Origin: Anaerolineales bacterium
Lineage (GTDB): Bacteria; Chloroflexota; Anaerolineae; Anaerolineales; E44-bin32
Length of the DNA: 9,687 nucleotides
Assembly: GCA_023144145.1 (NCBI GenBank)
Contig: JAGLGG010000094.1
Location: 1-9,687 of the forward strand
Direction: 5' to 3'
Both the position numbers and the translations under genes were made by a program. The stretch's first letter is position 1, and every line of letters begins with the position of its first letter. Positions 1-7,005 of the stretch are shown in pieces. The notes under the pieces are model-generated. The model searched no databases. It was given only the letters and a program-made list of their open reading frames with translations, and was not told the origin of the DNA.

Positions 1-63
1 ACGCGTCGCCCTTACGACTAATTTTCAATAAGAAAGCAGTAACTAATACATCTTTTTAGACAG

Positions 64-108
64 TCCCTACGATTCATTGACAGGATTCAGCATTCCTTAA
101 GGTAGGGA
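64..108. repeat. 7-bp inverted repeat downstream of murJ
   Basis: TCCCTAC (64-70) is exactly complementary to GTAGGGA (102-108), with 31 bases between. It lies just past the murJ stop on the minus strand and could form a weak 3' hairpin in that transcript. There is no U-tract after it on the minus strand, so I do not call it an intrinsic terminator. Nothing else is recognisable in bases 1-122. Confidence 0.25.
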
Positions 109-122
109 TCTTTGATAAAAGT

Positions 123-1688
123 CTAGAGCCTCCCTAGCTCCCTCACCTCCGGCCAGATAAATGGAAGCACCGACAGACCACCGATACCGAGAGAAATCGA
201 TGCGACGATCAGTTTCGGTCCGGGCAGAAATTGAAGCAATCCAAATGCTACAAGGGAACCGAGCATGGTGCCAACTGTTATTCGCGCAAGAGGGCGACCT
301 TGATGCAGCAGTGTTGGGAATTTTCGATTAAGCAAAATCAATAGCAGTACTGCCTCCAGGGAAAAGGCGATGCTGTTACTCAGCCCTATACCGGTTGCCC
401 CCAAAGGTCGGTACAGCAGCAGGCTGAGCCCAAAAAAGAAAAGCATGCTGATCCCAGCTGCAATTAATGGAACTCGGGCGTTCTGGCGCGCATAGAATGC
501 TCGTGCAGCAACCTCAAGCAGGGAGTGTCCAACAAGCCCGAGCAGATAAGCTCTGGCGGCCCAGACCACTAAGTCTGTCCCTCGATCGTCAAAATTAAAC
601 ACAACCTCAACTAGAGGACGGATCCCTATTATTAGTAAGAGAGTAATTGGGATCGTCAAGGCCATAATGACCCGTACAATCCGGGCGAGGCTCTGCTCGA
701 AGGATTGATCATCATCGCGTGCGAAGAATTCTGATAATGTCGGCAGAATCGCAGTTCCGATGGCAGTTCCGATGATCGTTTCTGGAACTTGCATGATTAG
801 CCAGCCATATGCCAGTGCAGTAACGGATCCAACATCCAGCCTGGATGCCAGATTATCTTGAAGTACAAAAATCAGGTTAAAGGCTCCTATTGTGAAAATC
901 CTTGGTGCCATTAGACGTGCGACTTTTTGAAGCCCTGCATCTTTGAGACCAAGTTTTGGGGTCCATCGGAACCCATAGCGGATCAATCCTGGAATCTGAA
1001 CACCGAGATGAAGTGCGGATCCGATAATGACACCATAGACCAAGCCGTGAATTCCAAGACCCGCAGCGGGAAGATTGATCCCTGCAATCTGAAAGCCCTC
1101 AGTTGGCGCCAAAATAACTGCGCCGAAAATCTGCCCCAGATCGAACACGACAGGAGCGAGAGCAGGGAGGAAAAAGTGTTGGTTGGCTTGTAAACTGGCA
1201 ACCACTAAACCGCTTAACGAAAACAGAAGTGTAGCGATCAAATTAAGGCGCATAAGATCGGCGACGATGGCTTGATGTTCAATTGAAAAACCAGGCGCAA
1301 CTCCGACCTCGGCGTGAACGATTTGCGAGGCAAAGACAGCGAAAATAAGTGATAAGAAACTGGTTATCAGGAATGCCCAGTTAGCTACTCGACTGAAGAG
1401 CTTCCAGGTAGCCTCTCGACCCGTCCGGTCCATTGTCTCCGTTAGGACGGGGATGAAGGCCATTGCCAATGCCCCTCCGGAAATTACAGCGTAAAGGAGG
1501 TCTGGAAGATTATTTGCCGCATTGAAGGCATCCAGTTCCGGACTGACCCCAAATTGTCGACCGATGATGGCTTGCCGGAATAAGCCCAGGAGCTTGTCAA
1601 CCGCGAAAAAAACTGCGATGAGTAGGGATGTTCGAGCGACGTGTGAGAATCTAGAAGGATGTGGCTTTACATTTGTCTCAACAGACAC
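123..1688 (-). CDS. murJ: Lipid II flippase MurJ (MviN family)
   Basis: This 521-residue polytopic membrane protein belongs to the MurJ/MviN family of the MOP superfamily, which moves the peptidoglycan precursor lipid II from the inner to the outer leaflet of the cytoplasmic membrane. Visible family features are the N-terminal stretch around 'DKLLGLFRQ' (residues about 31-39), 'AFNAANNLPDLLY' (about 54-66) followed by 'GGALAMAFIPVL', and many hydrophobic segments consistent with about 14 helices. The length matches the family. The start is GTG at 1688, supported by an AGAGGA-like ribosome site about 8 bases upstream; the stop is TAG. It is the last of four leftward features, 149 bases downstream of the C39 peptidase gene, and that gap contains a perfect inverted repeat, so it may have its own control. 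No key motif seems missing. The family call is confident; the flippase role is family knowledge. Confidence 0.95.
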   Translation of the reverse strand: MSVETNVKPHPSRFSHVARTSLLIAVFFAVDKLLGLFRQAIIGRQFGVSPELDAFNAANNLPDLLYAVISGGALAMAFIPVLTETMDRTGREATWKLFSRVANWAFLITSFLSLIFAVFASQIVHAEVGVAPGFSIEHQAIVADLMRLNLIATLLFSLSGLVVASLQANQHFFLPALAPVVFDLGQIFGAVILAPTEGFQIAGINLPAAGLGIHGLVYGVIIGSALHLGVQIPGLIRYGFRWTPKLGLKDAGLQKVARLMAPRIFTIGAFNLIFVLQDNLASRLDVGSVTALAYGWLIMQVPETIIGTAIGTAILPTLSEFFARDDDQSFEQSLARIVRVIMALTIPITLLLIIGIRPLVEVVFNFDDRGTDLVVWAARAYLLGLVGHSLLEVAARAFYARQNARVPLIAAGISMLFFFGLSLLLYRPLGATGIGLSNSIAFSLEAVLLLILLNRKFPTLLHQGRPLARITVGTMLGSLVAFGLLQFLPGPKLIVASISLGIGGLSVLPFIWPEVRELGRL

Positions 1689-1725
1689 CGGTTTGTCCTC
1701 TAATATCGGCAGTTGGAACTAGTGC

Positions 1726-1779
1726 TTTGTCAAGGATAAAGATACTATTCATAAACCGGGTTACTACACCCTTGACAAA
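1726..1779. repeat. 10-bp perfect inverted repeat upstream of murJ
   Basis: TTTGTCAAGG (1726-1735) is the exact reverse complement of CCTTGACAAA (1770-1779), with 34 bases between. Each arm contains TTGACA, a -35-like hexamer, facing in opposite directions, and the repeat sits 38 bases upstream of the murJ GTG. No good -10 lies at 16-18 bases from either hexamer. It could be a dimeric operator or a hairpin in the C39-murJ transcript. Confidence 0.4.
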
Positions 1780-1837
1780 TGCTTATGTTGTTCCGTTCTT
1801 TATCTATCCTGTCTAAAGAATCACGTTGGATGGAACA

Positions 1838-3172
1838 CTAGGTTGATGCGCCAAGACGATCGAGTTGAAATATGCTGGGTTCGAAATCGGGGTGATAGAC
1901 AAGACTTGTTCTAAGATCTTGGATCGCCCCATCGATATCACCAAGGGCTTCTTTGGCAAGTGCCCGCCAGTAGTAGCTTTCCTCTAAGACCGGGTCTTCC
2001 ATCACATCAAGGGTTTGATTGGCCAGATTGATCACATCGTAGTATCGACCGGTGAAGTAATATGCGAAATAGGGTCCTGTCTGATACCAAAGTGTTCGCC
2101 ATGGACGGTCATCTGCATCAAGGGAAGCATAGATCCCGAAGGCCTCGTCATACGCCTGCGCAGCACCCGCATAGTCACCCAGGCGCATTAGGTTTGTTCC
2201 TCGGTTGTACCAAGCGAAGAACAAATCTCGACCAGAGGAGTTGAAGATGTCTATTGATGCCTTATCAGCGGCTTTGTAATAATTCGATGTCTCGTCTTGG
2301 TCGGGGCCCAAAATGCGAAATAGATCTTCTTCTCTATCAGGTGTGTAAATGATGATATAGGTGTAGTTGAAGTGAAGCCAGTCAGTCTCAACAATTTCAT
2401 AGGGCATAAGTAAAGTTTTCCCGTCAGTGAAATCACCATTCAGAGAATCATATGCGTTGAAATGCCCTTGTGCATCATCAAATCCTGCCAACAATTGATA
2501 ATGACCCACCCAACCCGTATTGTGGTCTAAACCTTTCTCGATCAAAACAGGATAGCCACCTGCGATGAGTTGCTTTACAAGATCCAGATCGCCCGCAACT
2601 CGCACTATGACATTCAAGCTAGTTTCTTCTAGGACATAGTCCGCAAGTTCATAGGGCATAACATTTTTATCTGTTGGAAGGGGTTTGAGAACAGCGTCGA
2701 TATCGCGTTGATCCCCTTGCCAGCCCCAGTAAGAGAGAGCCATTGCCAAGGTTGCAGGACCGCAGTTGTTACGTTTTGTTACATACTCATGCCGTATCCC
2801 TGAGAGAAGAATCTGATCTGGAATATGAGTTGGTGTAAATGTTGGTGTTGGAGTGGCCCCCACGGTGGCAGTTGGTCCTAGAGTTGGGCTTGGTGTTGGG
2901 GTGGGAGAGGGTGTCGGAGTGAAAGCGGCCATTGTTTCTTGCACCATCGCCACGAGAGTAGGGTCGGGTGTAAATACCGCTTCCCCAGGGGGAGAAATGG
3001 CGTATTTAATTCTGGCGCGAAGCTCATCAATTCGCCAATTGACATATTCCTTCACAGCAGGAATTTGATAAACGAGAACAGCGATGAACGTCAATGCCCC
3101 AATGAGACCGAGAAGAATTAGGAGTATCCTTTGCCACGGGCGCCGACGACCTCGGGGGTTGAGGTGATACAT
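1838..3172 (-). CDS. Membrane-anchored C39-like cysteine peptidase with TPR repeats
   Basis: This 444-residue protein has a basic N-terminus, one membrane segment (about residues 15-37), a short charged stretch, a Thr/Pro-rich linker (about 85-115) and then a peptidase C39-like domain (about 122-278) predicted to lie outside the cell. The papain-like catalytic set is visible: Cys137 in 'NNCGPATLAM', His224 in 'VGHYQLLAGFD' and Asp242 in 'YDSL'. The C-terminal third (about 315-440) looks like TPR helices, for example 'WYNRGTNLMRLGDYAGAAQAY' split across residues 321-341 and 'ALAKEALGDIDGAIQDL' (404-420), which probably bind a protein partner. Members of this family cleave peptides or act on exported substrates; the substrate here is unknown. 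The start ATG has no convincing ribosome site but lies six bases after a perfect TATAAT, which suggests a leaderless mRNA. The stop is TAG. It lies between the ECF remnant and murJ, all leftward. Confidence 0.85.
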   Translation of the reverse strand: MYHLNPRGRRRPWQRILLILLGLIGALTFIAVLVYQIPAVKEYVNWRIDELRARIKYAISPPGEAVFTPDPTLVAMVQETMAAFTPTPSPTPTPSPTLGPTATVGATPTPTFTPTHIPDQILLSGIRHEYVTKRNNCGPATLAMALSYWGWQGDQRDIDAVLKPLPTDKNVMPYELADYVLEETSLNVIVRVAGDLDLVKQLIAGGYPVLIEKGLDHNTGWVGHYQLLAGFDDAQGHFNAYDSLNGDFTDGKTLLMPYEIVETDWLHFNYTYIIIYTPDREEDLFRILGPDQDETSNYYKAADKASIDIFNSSGRDLFFAWYNRGTNLMRLGDYAGAAQAYDEAFGIYASLDADDRPWRTLWYQTGPYFAYYFTGRYYDVINLANQTLDVMEDPVLEESYYWRALAKEALGDIDGAIQDLRTSLVYHPDFEPSIFQLDRLGAST

Positions 3173-3178
3173 GGGCAG

Positions 3179-3184
3179 ATTATA
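3179..3184 (-). promoter_or_regulatory. -10 element for a probably leaderless C39 gene
   Basis: On the minus strand the sequence reads TATAAT-CTGCCC-ATG. A perfect -10 hexamer with transcription starting about seven bases downstream would place the first base of the mRNA on the A of the start codon. The -35 side is poor (TTATAA about 16 bases upstream). No Shine-Dalgarno sequence precedes the ATG, consistent with leaderless translation. Confidence 0.45.
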
Positions 3185-3262
3185 CCTGAGGGGTGGATTG
3201 TTATAAGGTTTCCCAAACTATGCGGGCTCGACGCATAAACTGATCGAGCCGCTGTCTAGGAG

Positions 3263-3388
3263 TTAAGTCGTTCGACTTTCGGCAGCTGTTGGTTGGGAAG
3301 GAGCCCAGAAAGGGTAGAGGAAAACGAGAGCGCCCGCAAAACTGAGAAGCACAAATATGATATTTGCAGGTGTCATCAGCCTGATCAT
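3263..3388 (-). pseudogene. Truncated ECF-transporter-like N-terminal fragment or small membrane protein
   Basis: A 41-residue reading frame begins just downstream of purA. It contains one hydrophobic segment ('IIFVLLSFAGALVFLYPFW') followed by a short polar tail and a TAA stop. The pattern of a helix ending in 'FLYPF' is reminiscent, from memory, of the first membrane helix of ECF transporter S components in Chloroflexota, which are normally about 200-300 residues. The rest of such a protein is absent: in-frame sequence after the stop shows no second helix before the C39 gene. The frame is open further upstream into purA (Met at 3448), but an internal start at 3388 or 3376 fits better because it avoids the overlap. 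No strong ribosome site is seen at either. It could be a decayed gene left by deletion, a genuine single-helix microprotein, or chance. Confidence 0.35.
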
Positions 3389-3413
3389 AAGTGCGTTCAC
3401 TTGGGCTAGAAAT

Positions 3414-4703
3414 CTAGCGCCGAATAACTTGGCTCCGTTCAGCTCCAACGGAGATAACTTTTACTTTTATTTTTGTAAACTCTTGAATACGTTCGATATA
3501 GTGCTGGGCCTCTTGAGGAAGTTGATCCCATGCTCGGATTTCAGATAGGTCATTTTCCCAGCCTGACAACCCCTCGTATCCCGGCGTGAAACTGCCTAAC
3601 TGAACGGGCTCCTCGGGCAGGTTTTCGAACTCCATCCCATCCCGCATGTAAGAGTTGGCAAAATAAATTTGATTCAATCCTGAGAGGATGTCCAATTTAG
3701 TAATGGTTATCTCGGTAAGTCCATTTACACGTGCAGCGTAACGCAACAGGACTCCGTCCAGCCAACCGCATCGTCGAGGGCGTCCAGTTGTTGTTCCATA
3801 CTCATCCCAGGGATTCTTTCCGGTTCCTCTTAAGTAGTCACCGATTTCATCATGTAGTTCAGTGGGAAATGGACCTTCACCAACGCGGGTTTGAAAGGCT
3901 TTCGCGACGCCAATTACTCGTCGGAGGTGAGTGGCTCCAACCCCAAGTCCGAGTAGCGCGCCAGGAGCGATGGGATGTGAACTGGTGACGAACGGATAAG
4001 TTCCATGGTCTAGGTCTAGGAGAGTACCTTGAGCACCTTCCGCAAGGACGACGACGTCTTTCTCCAACGCCTCGGCGATCAAAGCGCCAGTGTTAGAGAT
4101 GTACGGCAGCAGCCTTTCAGCATACTGAACGTATGCATCTCTCGCTGCTTTTGGATCTGGGGGCTCGATATTGTAAAGTTTGATGAGCACATTTCCGAGG
4201 CGCTCAACTTGATCCATGATAAATTGACCCAATTGATCGGGATCAAGCATTGCTGCTGCGCGAATTCCTCGGCGAGCGCTCTTATCCGCGTATGCGGGTC
4301 CAATCCCCCGCTTTGTTGTGCCTAATTTCGCCTCCCCGCGTAATTTCTCTTCCGCTCCGTCGAGCGCAATATGGGCAGGAGAAATGATGTGAGCAGCTCC
4401 AGAAATCTTTATCCTTTCAGGACCTACGCCAATCCCAACTGCAGATAATTGATCGAGTTCGCTTATTAGTTTCGCAGGATTGAGGACCATCCCGCTTCCC
4501 AAAACACATGTCGTATGAGGATGGATGATGCCGGAAGGGATGATGTGAAGCTTGAAGATTTGGTCGCCCACAGAGACGGTATGGCCCGCGTTATCACCAC
4601 CGCTAAATCGAGCGACAATCTCCGAATCGGCGGCCAGGAGGTCAGTTATTCGACCTTTACCTTCATCGCCCCATTGTGCACCAACAATGACGTCAAGTGG
4701 CAT
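3414..4703 (-). CDS. purA: Adenylosuccinate synthase
   Basis: PurA (429 residues) joins IMP and aspartate using GTP to make adenylosuccinate, the first committed step from IMP to AMP in the cytoplasm. Diagnostic motifs are the P-loop-like 'GAQWGDEGKG' (residues 8-17) with catalytic Asp13, 'GGDNAGHTV' with catalytic His41, 'LDLDHGTYPFVTSS' in the central nucleotide-binding region, 'GTTTGRPRRCGWLD' near the IMP/aspartate loop, and 'TKLDILSGL' for guanine recognition. The C-terminus ('YIERIQEF…ISVGAERSQ') is typical. The open frame extends 44 codons further upstream (to 4835), but I chose the ATG at 4703 because it starts directly at 'MPLDVIVGAQWGDEGKG', has GGAG six bases upstream, and gives the usual family length. 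The stop is TAG. It heads the leftward genes and is divergent from the selenoprotein pair. Confidence 0.97.
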   Translation of the reverse strand: MPLDVIVGAQWGDEGKGRITDLLAADSEIVARFSGGDNAGHTVSVGDQIFKLHIIPSGIIHPHTTCVLGSGMVLNPAKLISELDQLSAVGIGVGPERIKISGAAHIISPAHIALDGAEEKLRGEAKLGTTKRGIGPAYADKSARRGIRAAAMLDPDQLGQFIMDQVERLGNVLIKLYNIEPPDPKAARDAYVQYAERLLPYISNTGALIAEALEKDVVVLAEGAQGTLLDLDHGTYPFVTSSHPIAPGALLGLGVGATHLRRVIGVAKAFQTRVGEGPFPTELHDEIGDYLRGTGKNPWDEYGTTTGRPRRCGWLDGVLLRYAARVNGLTEITITKLDILSGLNQIYFANSYMRDGMEFENLPEEPVQLGSFTPGYEGLSGWENDLSEIRAWDQLPQEAQHYIERIQEFTKIKVKVISVGAERSQVIRR

Positions 4704-4728
4704 GTTTTTCTCCAGGCGGAGTATATCA
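4704..4728 (-). promoter_or_regulatory. purA ribosome site and possible extended -10
   Basis: GGAG (4710-4713, minus strand) lies six bases upstream of the ATG at 4703 and decides the purA start. Just upstream, TGATATACT (4720-4728, minus strand) fits an extended -10 (TGnTATAAT-like). If used, the leader would be only about a dozen bases, so the promoter part is tentative. Confidence 0.4.
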
Positions 4729-4876
4729 TGAGGTATATGGCCAAATGTCGGGCGATTGTGGATGTCAATTTGTCGACTGGATGATTTGTAACTGGTATCT
4801 GGAACCTGGGAGCAGTAATCAGGATTATGGTTCAAATAATGGAATTCTCAGTCAAATCTAGTACCCGGGAAATCCT

Positions 4877-4919
4877 TATAATAAAACGAGTTGACCAATT
4901 GACTGATCAACCAATCGAC
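4877..4919 (+). promoter_or_regulatory. Divergent region: candidate -10 and paired direct repeat
   Basis: The 273-base gap between purA and the DUF3179 gene holds no gene in its own right. TATAAT (4877-4882, plus strand) is a candidate -10 with a poor -35. It is followed by a near-perfect direct repeat, ACCAATTGAC (4894-4903) and ACCAATCGAC (4910-4919), nine of ten bases identical and 16 bases apart, so on roughly offset helical faces. This could be a regulator site just downstream of the start of transcription toward the selenoprotein genes. Confidence 0.3.
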
Positions 4920-4976
4920 GTATCAGTTGTATTCTCGAATACATAAATTCTCTTGCTGGGTGAGTAAACTTTCCTT

Positions 4977-6050
4977 GTGGGAAAGCTATCCATTCTCCTC
5001 CTTTTACCTTTGCTGATTTCTGCTTGTGGAGCAGCTACTACTGCTATCCCCAGCAGCTCTACCAATACGCCTCAGGACACACCAAGTGAAGTCATCCCCT
5101 CAGATGGGCCCGGCATTTCGCCAACCCAAGGATCTTCTAATCCAGAAGAACCACGCACCAATCCGCGAACCCCAATTATCGGGGAATATTCATTCAGTCA
5201 ACTGCTTCCTTTTGATGGGATTCGACCAGTATATGATCCTGAATTCACTTCCCCGGATGGAGTTGAAGGGCTCCTAGAGGACGACGAACTTGTTTTAGGA
5301 ATTTCACTTGGGGATGAGGCGAAGGCCTATCCGATCTCTGTGCTTCGATTCAGAGAAATGGTCAATGATGAGATGGCCGGCATTCCAACTTTGGTGACAT
5401 GGTGACCGATTTGCTACACCGGTCTCGTGCACGACCGGAGAATTGATGGAGAAGTTCACACCTTCGGGAACGCGGGCGCTCTTTTTATGCGCGCGATGAC
5501 TTGGTGGGATCATGAGACGGAATCGATCTGGTCCCAACCTTGGGGAAGGGCAATCCGAGGTGAATTGAAGGGCATTGACTTGTTCCTGCTGCCTTCCCAA
5601 CTCACTACATGGGCAAGCTGGAAGGGAGAACACCCCAACACATTAGTGATGATTAACGATTTGGATCGATTGGGTTTCAACCGGGTGCGCTTCGATAGCG
5701 ATTTTGTGATTGGGCTTTTATTAGATGGTCATGCGAAAGCTTACTATTTCGAGGATGTACTCGAGGCATCAGTCATCAACGACGAATTCGCTAATTTTCC
5801 CGTTGTTGTATGGGCTCAAGGCGATCGTTTTCATGCCTACGTCCGCTTAGTTGAGAATCAACTGCTTACATTTCGGTGGGAGGGGGGGAAGCTCATCGAC
5901 AATGAAACTGGCTCCATTTGGAATGAAGCGCTCGGGTTAGCCGAGGATGGAACGATGAAGGGACAGTCCCTTCAACCGGTTCCTTCATCTACAGCATTTG
6001 ATTGGGCCTGGTTCGACTTCTATCCTGAATCTGAGTTGTATACCCCATAG
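4977..6050 (+). CDS. DUF3179 lipoprotein with selenocysteine (in-frame TGA at 5403)
   Basis: Read through one TGA, this is a 357-residue protein. It opens with a lipoprotein signal peptide (hydrophobic residues 5-15, lipobox 'LISAC', Cys17) and a low-complexity Ser/Thr/Pro linker to about residue 68, so it should sit anchored outside the cytoplasmic membrane. The rest is DUF3179, a family of unknown function. The TGA is residue 143 in 'LVTW-U-PICYTG'; in family members I remember, this motif reads 'VTYCPLC', so the TGA replaces the first Cys of a CxxC pair and Cys146 is retained. Homology continues at once after it ('FGNAG', 'ETESIWSQPWG', 'ASWKGEHPN'), and a hairpin follows at 5419-5438. The protein holds two related halves (about 105-220 and 241-352; 'AKAYPISVL' versus 'AKAYYFEDVL'); only the first has the Sec-x-x-Cys centre. 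The start is GTG with a weak ribosome site (GGTGAG about 12 bases upstream); the stop is TAG. A nonsense pseudogene is the alternative, made unlikely by the neighbour's identical situation. Confidence 0.85.
5419..5438 (+). promoter_or_regulatory. Putative bacterial SECIS hairpin of the DUF3179 gene
   Basis: CCGGTC (5419-5424) pairs with GACCGG (5433-5438), giving six G/C-rich pairs and an eight-base loop, TCGTGCAC. The stem begins 13 bases and the loop 19 bases after the TGA, inside the known range for bacterial SECIS elements that SelB binds. A U (5425) and a GU (5427-5428) lie in the loop region, where the E. coli fdhF element has its recognised bases; I infer rather than prove SelB binding. 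Confidence 0.6.
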
Positions 6051-6112
6051 CTCCTTGTACTATACTTATCTGAACCTAAAATGTCCTAATATCTACCACG
6101 AAGGGAAGAAGC

Positions 6113-6811
6113 GTGAATAGCGATCTTGTTGCTCGATATAACTATGATGAGTTTACTCCTGAGAAGTTTTTACCTTGGATGCGATTTGAGTCCAGCCCTC
6201 AACTCGGGGAAAAAGGTCCGGACTTCTCGCTTTGGGAGCTGGATGGCACTGAAACTACCTTGAGCGAATGTTGGTCTGGATATGCTTACCTGATAGTCGA
6301 ATTTGGAAGCTTCACCTGACCGTATTGTGGGATGGCGGCGCTATCCATGAATGAGATTGCCAATCAATATGCTGAACAAGGAGTAGGATCCATTTTCCTT
6401 TATACACATGAGCCCCATCCAGGAGAAAATTACTCTCATCTCACCTCAATGGAGCAGAAGTTTAATCATGCCAGGGATTTAAGGGACAAATTGGGAGTAA
6501 ATCGCTCAATCCTGGTTGATTCCCTTGATGGGGCTTGTCATCGTGAGTATGGATCCATGCCGAATATGACTTGGATTTTCTCGCGCTCCGGAATTCCCGT
6601 CTATAAGTCCGATTGGACTGATGCGGCAAGTGTTGCCAACGCGGTGGATTATTTTGTGGGAGTACGCCAACGAAGACGTGATGGAGAACGTCTGGCTCCA
6701 TTTCAGGTGCAGAGATTGGATTTTCACAATCAGGACTGGGATGCGTTTTACGAAGGTCTTGCTCGTAACGGGCCTAAGGCCGTTAGGGAGGTTGACGAGG
6801 CGTTTGAATAG
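6113..6811 (+). CDS. Deiodinase/thioredoxin-like selenoprotein (in-frame TGA at 6317)
   Basis: Read through one TGA, this gives a 232-residue protein with no signal peptide. Residues about 30-185 resemble the thioredoxin fold of the redoxin/iodothyronine deiodinase group: 'GEKGPDFSLWELDG' (32-45), 'LIVEFGSFT-U-PYCGMAAL' (Sec69, Cys72), 'FLYTHEPHPGENY' (95-107) and 'YGSMPNMTWIFSRSG' (146-160). Animal deiodinases have 'NFGSxTUPPF' and a following 'Y-[IV]-x-E-A-H-P' strand, so the Sec site and the E-x-H-P motif (here E100, H102, P103) coincide. Unlike deiodinases it has a resolving cysteine (U-P-Y-C), suggesting thiol/selenol redox or peroxidase chemistry; iodothyronine is unlikely as a substrate. 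The last 45 residues are charged and not part of the fold. The start is GTG at 6113 after a GGGAAG ribosome-like site; the stop is TAG. It lies 62 bases after the DUF3179 gene and probably shares its transcript, although TATACT at 6061-6066 could give a private promoter. Confidence 0.85.
6330..6346 (+). promoter_or_regulatory. Putative bacterial SECIS hairpin of the deiodinase-like gene
   Basis: GGATGGC (6330-6336) pairs with GCTATCC (6340-6346) through seven pairs, one of them G·U, closing a GGC loop. The stem begins 10 bases and the loop 17 bases after the TGA, the expected geometry for a bacterial SECIS, with G in the first loop positions. It overlaps codons for G-M-A-A-L-S, so its sequence is shared with coding constraint. 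Confidence 0.55.
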
Positions 6812-6848
6812 AAATTTGTGTGCGTGATTGTCTTCAATAGAAAAACAT

Positions 6849-6915
6849 CTCCAATTGGAGCTTATGAACTTAGTTCATCAGATAGCATAGGGCAGGTGGG
6901 TGAATTCTGTTCACC
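6849..6915. repeat. Three consecutive small inverted repeats
   Basis: The 223 bases between the deiodinase-like gene and the LysM gene contain no gene. They hold the palindrome CTCCAATTGGAG (6849-6860), the hairpin ATGAAC-TTA-GTTCAT (6864-6878) and the hairpin GGTGAA-TTCTG-TTCACC (6899-6915). None has a following U-tract, so they are not standard intrinsic terminators; they may be operators or mRNA 3' structure. Confidence 0.35.
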
Positions 6916-7005
6916 TTGAAACCCGACCTACTGCTCATACTAAGCAACCAGATTGCCCAGCATCATAGGACTTGCGCCACCCTACACTCTCAGACATGAA
7001 CCGAC

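Noticed and set aside
4704..4835. Longer purA start giving a 473-residue protein
   Set aside because: The extra 44 residues are unlike any PurA N-terminus, while the ATG at 4703 has a good ribosome site and the normal family length.
5403..5405. Reading the DUF3179 and deiodinase-like genes as pseudogenes broken by nonsense mutations
   Set aside because: Both TGAs sit at a redox Cys position, frames are otherwise intact on both sides, both have a hairpin at SECIS distance, and the genes end in ordinary TAG codons.
6317..6319. TGA reassigned to tryptophan or glycine (alternative genetic code)
   Set aside because: Trp is encoded by TGG many times in every gene, no other in-frame TGA occurs in any of the genes, and family homology calls for Cys/Sec at both sites.
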